Shown here piece after piece: positions 54,346 to 61,996 of a stretch of DNA of 64,000 bases. Under the pieces are notes generated by a model. The model had not been told where the DNA came from and searched no databases. It was given only the letters and a program-made list of their open reading frames with translations. The stretch comes from Nostoc linckia NIES-25 (GTDB taxonomy: Bacteria > Cyanobacteriota > Cyanobacteriia > Cyanobacteriales > Nostocaceae). The DNA lies in assembly GCF_002368035.1 (NCBI RefSeq), contig NZ_AP018222.1, positions 4,971,508 through 5,035,507 on the forward strand, written 5' to 3'. Numbering within the stretch: position 1 is the first letter of the stretch; each line of letters begins with the position of its first letter. The position numbers and the translations under genes were made by a program.

Positions 54346-54500
54346 AACGTGAGTTCGACGGCTGTAAAAACCCCTCTCCAAACCTCTCCCCCAGAGGGAG
54401 AGAGGCTTTGAAACCCTAATTTTTTCGTTGGAAACTAAAAATATTTCTGCCCCTCCCCGCCTCGGAGAGGGGTTGGGGAGAGGTTCATCGAACTCACGTT
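54346..54500. mobile_element. MITE-like element, AACGTGAGTTCGA ends
   Basis: 155 bp with perfect 13-bp inverted ends (AACGTGAGTTCGA at 54346-54358 and TCGAACTCACGTT at 54488-54500). The inside contains two CCCCTCTCC/GGGAGAG hairpins. Non-coding. Confidence 0.75.
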
Positions 54501-54505
54501 GTATT

Positions 54506-54620
54506 AGACCTCTCGCAAAAGTCTCTAACACCCCACCCCCTCTCCTTAGCAAGGGGAGGGGAGACAAAGCGTAGCTTTGGCGGGGGTGGGGTTCTTATTT
54601 TCTATTTATGCAAGAGGTCT
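54506..54620. mobile_element. MITE-like element, AGACCTCTNGCA ends
   Basis: 115 bp with 12-bp inverted ends (AGACCTCTCGCA and TGCAAGAGGTCT, one mismatch). Its centre is the ACCCCACCCC...GGGGTGGGGT palindrome also seen inside the element at 11855-12085. Confidence 0.72.
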
Positions 54621-54706
54621 ATTGTGGTATAAGGTCGTCGCTACCAAAAACGCACAGGCGGCGTGAGTAATTGATGCACAAGTTATGCAAAAAAACTTAA
54701 CACACA

Positions 54707-54728
54707 GTTTTGCACACGTGTGCAAAAC
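54707..54728. promoter_or_regulatory. LacI-type operator O3
   Basis: A perfect 22-bp palindrome; the core 54711-54724 is TGCACACGTGTGCA with TTT and AAA flanks. It lies 89-110 bp before the MIOX start and is the consensus-setting site. Confidence 0.87.
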
Positions 54729-54744
54729 TAAAAATATACAGTTA

Positions 54745-54760
54745 ATGCACACCTGTGCAT
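54745..54760. promoter_or_regulatory. LacI-type operator O4
   Basis: ATGCACACCTGTGCAT; one mismatch to the core. Its centre is 35 bp from the centre of O3, so two repressor dimers may bind the MIOX promoter region together. Confidence 0.82.
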
Positions 54761-54816
54761 CGATAAATTCCAAAGGTTTTATCTAAATGACAACTTTGTT
54801 TCAAAAGTAGAAAAAT

Positions 54817-55713
54817 ATGTCTCAAACTCTAAATCATTCCATCCAAGAAGCTCAAAACAATCCTTTGCATTCACTAGAAGAATGGGAAGAAGACTTACTC
54901 AATCGCTATCCAGATCCCAATAGCATAGTTAAAGAAGGTAAAACTATTGAAGCATACAGGAATTACGAAGCACCTACCAGAGATACAGTTAAAGAATTCT
55001 ACCGATTAAATCATATTAATCAAACATACGATTTTGTACTACAGAAAAAAGCAGAGTATTTAAAATTTGATAAAAAAGAAATGACTGTTTGGGATGCGGT
55101 GGAATTTTTGAATCAATTAGTTGACGATTCAGATCCCGATACAGACTTAGACCAATTACAACATTTATTGCAAACATCAGAAGCTATCCGCGCTGATGGT
55201 CATCCTGATTGGATGGTGCTAACAGGTTTCTTTCATGATATGGGGAAAGTACTTTGCTTATTTGGCGAACCCCAATGGGCTACTGTCGGCGATACTTATC
55301 CTGTAGGTTGTGCATTTTCAAGCAAAATTGTTTACTCAGAATTTTTCCAAGATAATCCAGATTTTAACAATCCGAAATATAACACCAAATATGGTGTATA
55401 TGAGCCGAATTGTGGATTGCGTAACGTACAAATGTCATGGGGACATGATGAGTATTTCTATAGTATGATGAAACCTTACTTACCGGAACCAGCATTGTAC
55501 ATTCTCCGGTATCACTCATTTTATCCTCAACATCGTGAAAACGCCTACGAGCATTTAATGGATAAACACGATGAAGAAATGTTTAAATGGGTGAAATTAT
55601 TCAATCCTTACGATTTGTATTCCAAAAATCCTAATCCGCCTGATTGGCAAAAACTCAAGTCATACTACGGGGATTTAGTAGCTAAATATTTACCACCAAC
55701 TTTAAAATTCTAG
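54817..55713 (+). CDS. myo-Inositol oxygenase (MIOX)
   Basis: Non-heme diiron oxygenase that cleaves myo-inositol with O2 to D-glucuronate. A 298-residue protein with the full diiron ligand set of animal MIOX: H116, H140-D141 (FFHDMGK), H210 (SWGHDEY), H233 (LRYHSFYPQH) and D266 (FNPYDLYSK). The FGEPQWATVGDTYPVGC segment is a strong signature. The spacing H233-D266 (33) equals the mammalian one. Two operators lie upstream. Uncommon in bacteria; in this locus it supplies glucuronate to UxaC. Confidence 0.96.
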   Translation: MSQTLNHSIQEAQNNPLHSLEEWEEDLLNRYPDPNSIVKEGKTIEAYRNYEAPTRDTVKEFYRLNHINQTYDFVLQKKAEYLKFDKKEMTVWDAVEFLNQLVDDSDPDTDLDQLQHLLQTSEAIRADGHPDWMVLTGFFHDMGKVLCLFGEPQWATVGDTYPVGCAFSSKIVYSEFFQDNPDFNNPKYNTKYGVYEPNCGLRNVQMSWGHDEYFYSMMKPYLPEPALYILRYHSFYPQHRENAYEHLMDKHDEEMFKWVKLFNPYDLYSKNPNPPDWQKLKSYYGDLVAKYLPPTLKF

Positions 55714-56349
55714 ATATTTGTTCTTGCAACAGCAAATATTTTGGTTTCCGATTTAAGTTATTGGTATTGCAAAGGTTTTTGCTATTCATTATCCACAAAA
55801 AAACTTTGCAAAACTTCAACCAAGAGGAATAGTTTTGCAATTACAAGAGTATAAATTAAAAACTTTCCTGTGTCCTCTCAAGCGAGCATCCTACTTGTAT
55901 TAGTATCTGACAGAATATTACACGTAATAAAAATGAATAATACTTCTTAATTTTGTAAATTTCGATAAACAAAATTAATTTTGGGAAAAACTTCAGGATA
56001 AAATAAAAAACCAAATAAGATACAAGTTTGAAGTTTGACAACCTAAGATTATTAAAATTTTAGCAAACAAATTTTTCAAACTAGCAATTTTCAAACCTAA
56101 TTTTCCCAGAAAACCAGACTTTAGAATTATTGCAACGTTCGGTATTTTGCTGATTCAAGCAAAAGCTTGGTTTGTTGTAACAAATAACAACTAAAATTAC
56201 GTCAACTTGCTAGAGATTTGAGCGAGTCTAACTTGCCAAATCGATCGGTAAAACTCAATGCTGAAGTTGTCAAAATTCTAGAATATTGCGGATTTATATT
56301 CTGCTAATCTTCGCCAGATTCAAAAGCATTGTTTGGATTATAAATCGAT
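55714..56349. other. Intergenic region, AT-rich, one inverted repeat
   Basis: A 636-bp gap between MIOX and the transporter genes. Contains a 10-bp inverted repeat, TTGCAAAACT/AGTTTTGCAA (55806-55815 and 55831-55840), about 95 bp after MIOX. No operator of the TGCACACGTGTGCA type was found before the transporter genes. No coding sequence. Confidence 0.55.
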
Positions 56350-57339
56350 ATGAAGAAAATTTGTTTATTAGCTAGCATATTAAGTCTTGTTGGGACTGGG
56401 CTTGTGGGTTGTAATCCTACCCCAAATGATACCGCTACCAATAATAGTCCTAATACTGCTGTGAACGCGAGTTTAGAGAATAAAGGATTGCAGACGATTG
56501 GCATTACTTTGGGCGATTTAGGTAATCCCTTTTATCTAGCAGTACAGAAGGGAGCCGAACAACAAGCAAAAAAACTTGGGAATGATATCAAAGTTAATAC
56601 AGTTTCTAGTGCTTTCGATCTCAACCAACAAACTAACCAAATCGAAAATTTCACAGCGGCGAATACTGACCTAATTATTCTGAGTGCGGTTGATAAAAAA
56701 GGAGTTAAACCAGCGATAGACCAAGCAAGAAGCACAGGTAGGGTAGTGATTGCAGTGGATTCAGCCGTTGATGCAGATGTGGATGCGATGATTAGCTCCA
56801 ACAATACCCAAGCTGGAGAGATTGCTTGCAAGTATATTGGCGATCGCCTCAACGGTAAAGGCAATGTAGTTATTCTCAACGGTACGCCAATGGACTCCAT
56901 CAATCAGCGAGTCAGCGGTTGTAAGACTTCCTTAGCCAAATATCCAAATATCAAAATCGTCTCAGACCAGAACGCAGAAGGGACGAGGGATGGCGGACTG
57001 AGAGTCATGACTGACGTGCTAACAACCTTCCCCAAAATCGATGCCGTATTTGCCACCAACGACCAAAGCGGTATTGGCGCAGACTTAGCAGCCAGACAAG
57101 CAAGACGTAAAGAATTTTTTATTGTTGGCGTTGATGGTTCCCCAGATGCAACCAAAGCAATGGAAGACAAAGACGGCGTATTTGTGGCCACAGCCGCCCA
57201 AGACCCCGCAGGTATGGCGCAAAAAGCCGTTGAAGTCGGCAACGATGTCATCCAAGGCAAAAAATTGAGTAACCCTGAGATTCTGGTTCCAGTCAAATTA
57301 GTTACCCGCGAGAGTCTTGGTAGTTACAAAGGGTGGTAA
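56350..57339 (+). CDS. Sugar ABC transporter substrate-binding lipoprotein 1
   Basis: A 329-residue periplasmic binding protein of the RbsB/IbpA type (Peripla_BP_4 fold). Lipobox LVGC (18-21, lipidated C21), a Thr/Asn-rich linker, then the binding domain with ITLGDLGNPFYLAVQKGAEQ, DLIILSAVDKKGVKPAI, and IVLNGT-like and FIVGVDGSPDATKAM motifs. In this locus the likely ligand is myo-inositol (as for IbpA of Caulobacter) but ribose-like sugars are possible. It has a paralogue directly downstream. Confidence 0.9.
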   Translation: MKKICLLASILSLVGTGLVGCNPTPNDTATNNSPNTAVNASLENKGLQTIGITLGDLGNPFYLAVQKGAEQQAKKLGNDIKVNTVSSAFDLNQQTNQIENFTAANTDLIILSAVDKKGVKPAIDQARSTGRVVIAVDSAVDADVDAMISSNNTQAGEIACKYIGDRLNGKGNVVILNGTPMDSINQRVSGCKTSLAKYPNIKIVSDQNAEGTRDGGLRVMTDVLTTFPKIDAVFATNDQSGIGADLAARQARRKEFFIVGVDGSPDATKAMEDKDGVFVATAAQDPAGMAQKAVEVGNDVIQGKKLSNPEILVPVKLVTRESLGSYKGW

Positions 57340-57343
57340 TCGG

Positions 57344-57420
57344 ACATGGGGAAAGGGAAAAGGAATAAATTTAATCTTTCTCCTTTCCCCCTTACCCCTT
57401 TCCCTTTCCCCTGCTCCTTT
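57344..57420. repeat. Polypurine/polypyrimidine palindrome (copy D)
   Basis: GGGGAAAGGG arm, core GGAATAAATTTAATCTTTC, then CCCCTTTCCCTTTCCCC. It lies between the two binding-protein genes. Confidence 0.85.
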
Positions 57421-57452
57421 GCCCAATTCAGATTTTTTTCAAGAGGAGAGAT

Positions 57453-58490
57453 ATGAATTTCAAAAAAATTGCGATCGCAGCTAGTTTAATCAGTCTGGTT
57501 GGTGGTGGCGTGATTGGTTGCTCGAATGGTTCTGAAAATGGCAATACTGCTACTAATCCCGATGCCAACGCACCTGGTAATACTGCTACTAATACTAGCG
57601 CCCAGAGTAGCGCAGGTACTGGGAATGGGAAATTGCGATCGGTAGCTTTTACCGCTGGCGATTTAAGTAACCCCTTCTTCGTTCTGATGGGGCAGGAAAT
57701 TGAAACCACAGCCAAAAAAATTGGCGGCAATAATGTCAGGACAACCGTAGTTTCTAGCGCTTACGACCTCAACCAACAAGCCAACCAAATCGAAAACTTC
57801 ACAGCATCGAATACTGACGTTATTATTCTGAATGCTGCTGATAAAAGTGGTATTAAGCCAGCAGTGGAAAAAGCCAAACAAGCAGGCAGAATTGTGATCG
57901 CAGTAGATACGGGTGCTGAGGGCGGTGTAGATGCGACAGTTACAACCAATAACGTGCAAGCTGGAGAAGTTGCTTGTAAATATATTGCCGATCGCCTCAA
58001 AGGTAAAGGTAATGTAGTAATCGTCAACGGGCCTCAAGTGGACTCGGTGATTCAGCGAGTTAGTGGCTGCGAGAACGTATTGGCCAAATATCCCGATATC
58101 AAAATTCTCTCGAAAAATCAGAATGCAGAGGGTAGCAGAGACGGCGGACTCAGAGTCATGACAGATTTGCTAACAACCTTCCCTAAGATAGATGCTGTTT
58201 TTGCAATCAACGACCCCAGTGGAGTAGGCGCAGAACTAGCAGCCATGCAAGCACAACGTCAAGACTTCTTTATTGTTGGCGTTGATGGTGCGCCAGAAGC
58301 AATTAAGGCGATCGCTACCAAAGATAGTATATATGCAGCAACAGCGACTCAAAATCCGCGAGGCATGGCAGCCAAAGCAGTCGAAGTTGGCAACGACATT
58401 TTGAACGGTAAAAAACCCGCTAACCCCACCATTTTGATTCCAGTCAAGCTGATTACCAAAGATAACGTCGGCACAGAGAAAGGCTGGTAA
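57453..58490 (+). CDS. Sugar ABC transporter substrate-binding lipoprotein 2
   Basis: A 345-residue paralogue of the preceding gene, same fold, with lipobox VIGC (C23) and motifs AFTAGDLSNPFFVLMGQEIE, DVIILNAADKSGIKPAV and FIVGVDGAPEAIKAI. The linker is longer. AAGAGGAGAG lies just before ATG 57453. Two binding proteins with one ATPase and one permease suggest two ligand ranges or affinities. Confidence 0.9.
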   Translation: MNFKKIAIAASLISLVGGGVIGCSNGSENGNTATNPDANAPGNTATNTSAQSSAGTGNGKLRSVAFTAGDLSNPFFVLMGQEIETTAKKIGGNNVRTTVVSSAYDLNQQANQIENFTASNTDVIILNAADKSGIKPAVEKAKQAGRIVIAVDTGAEGGVDATVTTNNVQAGEVACKYIADRLKGKGNVVIVNGPQVDSVIQRVSGCENVLAKYPDIKILSKNQNAEGSRDGGLRVMTDLLTTFPKIDAVFAINDPSGVGAELAAMQAQRQDFFIVGVDGAPEAIKAIATKDSIYAATATQNPRGMAAKAVEVGNDILNGKKPANPTILIPVKLITKDNVGTEKGW

Positions 58491-58510
58491 ATGGGGCATG
58501 GGGGAATCTT

Positions 58511-58592
58511 GAGGCAGGGGAAAAGGTTAAAGGGAAAAGGGAAAAGGAATAAATTTAATCTTTCCCCTTTTCCCCTTACCCTTTCCCCATAC
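58511..58592. repeat. Polypurine/polypyrimidine palindrome (copy E)
   Basis: GAGGCAGGGGAAAAGG arm, core GGAATAAATTTAATCTTTC, then CCCCTTTTCCCCTTACCC. Followed by CCCCAGTCCCC repeats to 58622. It lies between the second binding protein and the ATPase. Confidence 0.87.
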
Positions 58593-58642
58593 CCAATCCC
58601 CAGTCCCCAATCCCCAGTCCCCATTATTTTTAGGAGTTACTC

Positions 58643-60196
58643 GTGACCACAAGTATTGAAACCTCCTTCCCTGAAGCGCCAACCGCCGCCCCTGTATTAG
58701 AAATGCAAGGGATTGGCAAACAGTTTCATGGCGTACCTGCTTTGCAAAATGTGAATTTGACTATTTATCCGGGAGAAGTTCACGCTCTCATGGGCGAAAA
58801 CGGAGCAGGCAAAAGCACATTGATGAAAATCCTCGCCGGGGCTTACATTGCCGATGAAGGCGAGATTCGCATCAATGGTACGCCAGTGAAAATTACCGAT
58901 CCGGCTTCAGCCCGCAAAGCGGGGATTAACCTGATTTATCAAGAACTGAATGTCGCACCAAATTTAACCGTTACCGAAAATATTTTTATGGGTAGCGAGT
59001 TACAACGGGGTCAGTTCTTAGACCGCAAAGCTATGGAGGACGAAGCAAAGCTAGTACTCCAAAGCCTGGGGGCAAATTTTACAGCCAATACAATAGTTGG
59101 CACCTTATCCATCGCCGAACAGCAGCAGGTAGAAATTGCCAGGGCGTTGAAAGACAACAGTCGGGTTTTAGTGATGGATGAGCCGACAGCAGCGTTATCT
59201 GACCGCGAGACTGAGCGTTTATTTCAAGTGATTCGCAGACTGCGAGACGATGGTATTGCCATTATCTACATCAGTCACCGGATGGAAGAAATATATGCAT
59301 TGGCTGACCGGATTAGCGTGCTGCGCGACGGTCAATATATCGGCAGTCTCACGCGCAATGAAATTTCTGCCCAGCGATTAGTGCAGATGATGGTCGGTCG
59401 TTCGATGCAAGACTTTTACGAACATCAACGCCAAACCAATCCCGGCCCGGTGGTGTTGGAAGTTAGAAATATCAGCGACGGACGCAAGATTGAACCGGCT
59501 AGTTTTCAAATTCGCGCTGGTGAGGTACTCGGTTTAGCGGGGCTAGTGGGTGCTGGACGCACAGAAGTATCGCGGCTGATTTTTGGTGCCGATCGCAAAG
59601 CTAGTGGTGAAGTGTTCCTGAATGGCGTCAAACTGAATATTAATAGCCCCAGTGATGCCATTGCTGCCGGTATCGGTTACGTCCCAGAAGATCGCAAAGA
59701 CCAGGGTTTATTTCTAGAAATGAGTTCCCGCAAGAATATTGCTCTGAACACACTCAAACAAGATGCCAAGGCTGGAGTTGTCAACTGGAGTTCAGTCAAT
59801 AAATTGTCAAAGGAAGCGGTGGAAAACTTCAATATCCGACTGGCTAACTTGGAAATCAGAGCTGTAGATCTTTCTGGTGGGAACCAGCAGAAGCTACTGT
59901 TAGCACGTTGGCTAGCTATCAAACCAAGAGTCCTAATGCTAGATGAGCCGACACGCGGCGTAGATATCGGCGCTAAGAGCGAGATTTATCGGATCATCAG
60001 CGAATTAGCAGCCCAAGGCGTTGCTATTTTAATGGTTTCCAGCGAATTACCAGAAGTCGTTGGGATGAGCGATCGCGTTTTGGTAATGCGAGAAGGACAA
60101 CTAGTGGGCGAACTTGACGACAGTCCCGGTAAAGAAATTACCCAAGAAAAGATTATGCATTACGCAACAGGAGCATCGGGAGTAGCAGAATCATGA
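58643..60196 (+). CDS. Sugar ABC transporter ATPase, RbsA/MglA type
   Basis: A 517-residue double-ABC protein. First half: GENGAGKST (51-59), LSIAEQQQVEIARAL, VLVMDEPTAAL. Second half: the atypical Walker A GLVGAGRTE typical of this family, LSGGNQQKLLLARWL, VLMLDEPTRGVD. Start GTG 58643 after AGGAG. The stop overlaps the permease start by 4 nt (ATGA), so the two are coupled. Powers uptake at the inner membrane. Confidence 0.95.
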   Translation: MTTSIETSFPEAPTAAPVLEMQGIGKQFHGVPALQNVNLTIYPGEVHALMGENGAGKSTLMKILAGAYIADEGEIRINGTPVKITDPASARKAGINLIYQELNVAPNLTVTENIFMGSELQRGQFLDRKAMEDEAKLVLQSLGANFTANTIVGTLSIAEQQQVEIARALKDNSRVLVMDEPTAALSDRETERLFQVIRRLRDDGIAIIYISHRMEEIYALADRISVLRDGQYIGSLTRNEISAQRLVQMMVGRSMQDFYEHQRQTNPGPVVLEVRNISDGRKIEPASFQIRAGEVLGLAGLVGAGRTEVSRLIFGADRKASGEVFLNGVKLNINSPSDAIAAGIGYVPEDRKDQGLFLEMSSRKNIALNTLKQDAKAGVVNWSSVNKLSKEAVENFNIRLANLEIRAVDLSGGNQQKLLLARWLAIKPRVLMLDEPTRGVDIGAKSEIYRIISELAAQGVAILMVSSELPEVVGMSDRVLVMREGQLVGELDDSPGKEITQEKIMHYATGASGVAES

Positions 60197-61194
60197 GCCA
60201 AACAGTAAGACCTACCAATAGAAATAAAGTCACCAACAATCCAAACGCGCGATCGCCGAGATCCATCGCCAGCTTTCTGGAAGTTGCAGGTATTTTACCA
60301 ATCCTCGTACTTATCTGTATCTTATTTACTTTCCTTTCACCCAACTTCTTCAGCGGCGGTAACCTCGTTAATATCTTACGGCAGGCATCTATTAACATTG
60401 TCCTAGCCACTGGTATGACCTTCGTGATTCTCACCGGAGGCATTGATTTGTCTGTGGGGTCAATATTAGCTGTTTCTGCTGTAGTTGCGTTGATGGTATC
60501 GCTAGTTCCGGCTATAGGTTGGGCGGCTTTACCTGCCGGTTTGGTGGCAGGGTTGCTTTTGGGCTTAGTCAACGGCGCTTTGATTACCTTTTTGGATGTG
60601 CCACCTTTTATTGTCACATTGGGTTCGCTGACTGCTTTGCGGGGTGTTGCCTATTTGATTGCCAAGGGAACCACAGTTATTAACCGCGATATCAATTTTG
60701 CTTGGATTGGTAATAGCTATGTCGGCCCTTTTCCCTGGTTGGTAATTATTGCTTTACTGACTGTAGCAGTTAGTTGGTTTGTACTGCGGCAGACTGTTTT
60801 AGGAGTGCAAATCTACGCTGTGGGTGGTAACGAACGCGCAGCAAGATTAACTGGGATTAAAGTTAATCGGGTGCTGCTGTTTGTTTATGGCGTGAGTGGA
60901 TTGCTAGCAGGTTTGGCAGGAACCATGAGTGCTAGCCGTCTTTATAGTGCTAGCGGCTTATTGGGTCAAGGTTATGAATTAGATGCGATCGCTGCTGTAA
61001 TTTTAGGTGGAACTAGTTTTACAGGTGGTATTGGTACAATTGGCGGTACTCTTCTCGGTGCGTTAATCATTGCCGTTCTCAACAATGGTTTGACTCTGTT
61101 GAATATGTCTTTCTTCTGGCAACTAGTTGTTAAAGGACTAGTAATTATCGTTGCCGTAATGATTGACCGACTTCGCAGACGTTCCAGACGCTAG
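60193..61194 (+). CDS. Sugar ABC transporter permease, RbsC type
   Basis: A 333-residue inner-membrane permease of the ribose/inositol/xylose class with about ten hydrophobic helices. Conserved TGGIDLSVGSILAVSA and ARLTGIKVNRVLLFVYG segments; the GGTSFTGGIGTIGGTLLGAL block follows. Overlaps the ATPase gene by 4 nt. It completes the importer whose binding proteins are at 56350 and 57453. Confidence 0.94.
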   Translation: MSQTVRPTNRNKVTNNPNARSPRSIASFLEVAGILPILVLICILFTFLSPNFFSGGNLVNILRQASINIVLATGMTFVILTGGIDLSVGSILAVSAVVALMVSLVPAIGWAALPAGLVAGLLLGLVNGALITFLDVPPFIVTLGSLTALRGVAYLIAKGTTVINRDINFAWIGNSYVGPFPWLVIIALLTVAVSWFVLRQTVLGVQIYAVGGNERAARLTGIKVNRVLLFVYGVSGLLAGLAGTMSASRLYSASGLLGQGYELDAIAAVILGGTSFTGGIGTIGGTLLGALIIAVLNNGLTLLNMSFFWQLVVKGLVIIVAVMIDRLRRRSRR

Positions 61195-61996
61195 AAAGAT
61201 AAAAGTTAAAAGTAAGAATTCAGGATTTAGAAAAGTTGAAAATCAATGGTTATATATCTGCTTGATTTTCTCAAAATTATCAAGCTTGGTATCTAAACCT
61301 TATTAATTCTAGGCTCTGAATTCTTACATAAAAAGTAAAATTAAATAAATTTAGGCGCTTCAAAGAATTTTATTTTTTAAATCAATATAGTAATAATCAG
61401 ACAACAACCAAATATAAAAATTAGCCATATTTGACAATTAAAAATATTCTACTTATTAAAGGCAAAACTTAATCCACACAATAGGAAATAAGTCATCCGA
61501 AATTCTGCGATCTGAATTCTTGTTTATAAAATTTCGCTTCAGTAAATTAGTAACAAAATGGAAATTGCAAAAGTAATCCGAGAAAAAGTCAAAAGTTCGC
61601 AGGGTAGTTGTTTAGGCTACTACGATGCGATGTATCAATCAATTATCCATGACCAGCCAATTGCTGTAACTGTCGAAGACGGAATTACAGCAATTTTCAG
61701 GTAAATAGACCACGTTGTAGGGGCGCACAGCTGTGCGCCCCTAGGGGAGATTGTGGTTCAAATAGATGAAAAACGCTGTAATGTGATGCAGATTATAGAA
61801 GCCGCTATTAAAAGTAGCGATCGCCAAAAAGTAATAGGGGTTTGAAAAAGAATTCAGGAGTCAGAATACAGAATTTAGAAATTTATCTGGACGTTAATTA
61901 ATGGTTTCATCCTCAGCATTCAGAATCTAGAATCCTGACTCATGAATTTTGAACCGAGATTTTATCCATATCTGATTCCAGATCGGACTATATCCA
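61195..61996. other. Intergenic region before the porin
   Basis: An 802-bp gap, mostly AT-rich. It has a TAGGGGCGCACAGCTGTGCGCCCCTA palindrome at about 61719-61744 and a short open frame at 61558-61704. No operator of the LacI type was seen before the porin. Confidence 0.5.
61558..61704 (+). CDS. Short open frame, 48 aa, doubtful
   Basis: ATG 61558 to TAA 61704, starting MEIAKVIREKVKSSQGSCLG. Composition is protein-like and codon use resembles neighbouring genes, but no family is recognised and no clear ribosome-binding site was noted. Possibly the start of a decayed gene or a small protein. Confidence 0.3.
   Translation: MEIAKVIREKVKSSQGSCLGYYDAMYQSIIHDQPIAVTVEDGITAIFR

Larger units (their letters stand above)
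53796..54816. other. Intergenic region of stacked repeats before MIOX
   Basis: A 1.02-kb gap. From left to right: a GTAGGGTGCGTTATGG palindrome (53941-54022), a GTAGGGTGTGTTAGGCG fragment (54136-54190), a CCCCCCAACCCCCCTT hairpin (about 54259-54322), two MITE-like elements (54346-54500 and 54506-54620) and the two operators before MIOX. No gene was found. Confidence 0.65.

Noticed and set aside
54313..54567. Open minus-strand frame before MIOX
   Set aside because: It is made of two MITE-like elements and their palindromes.
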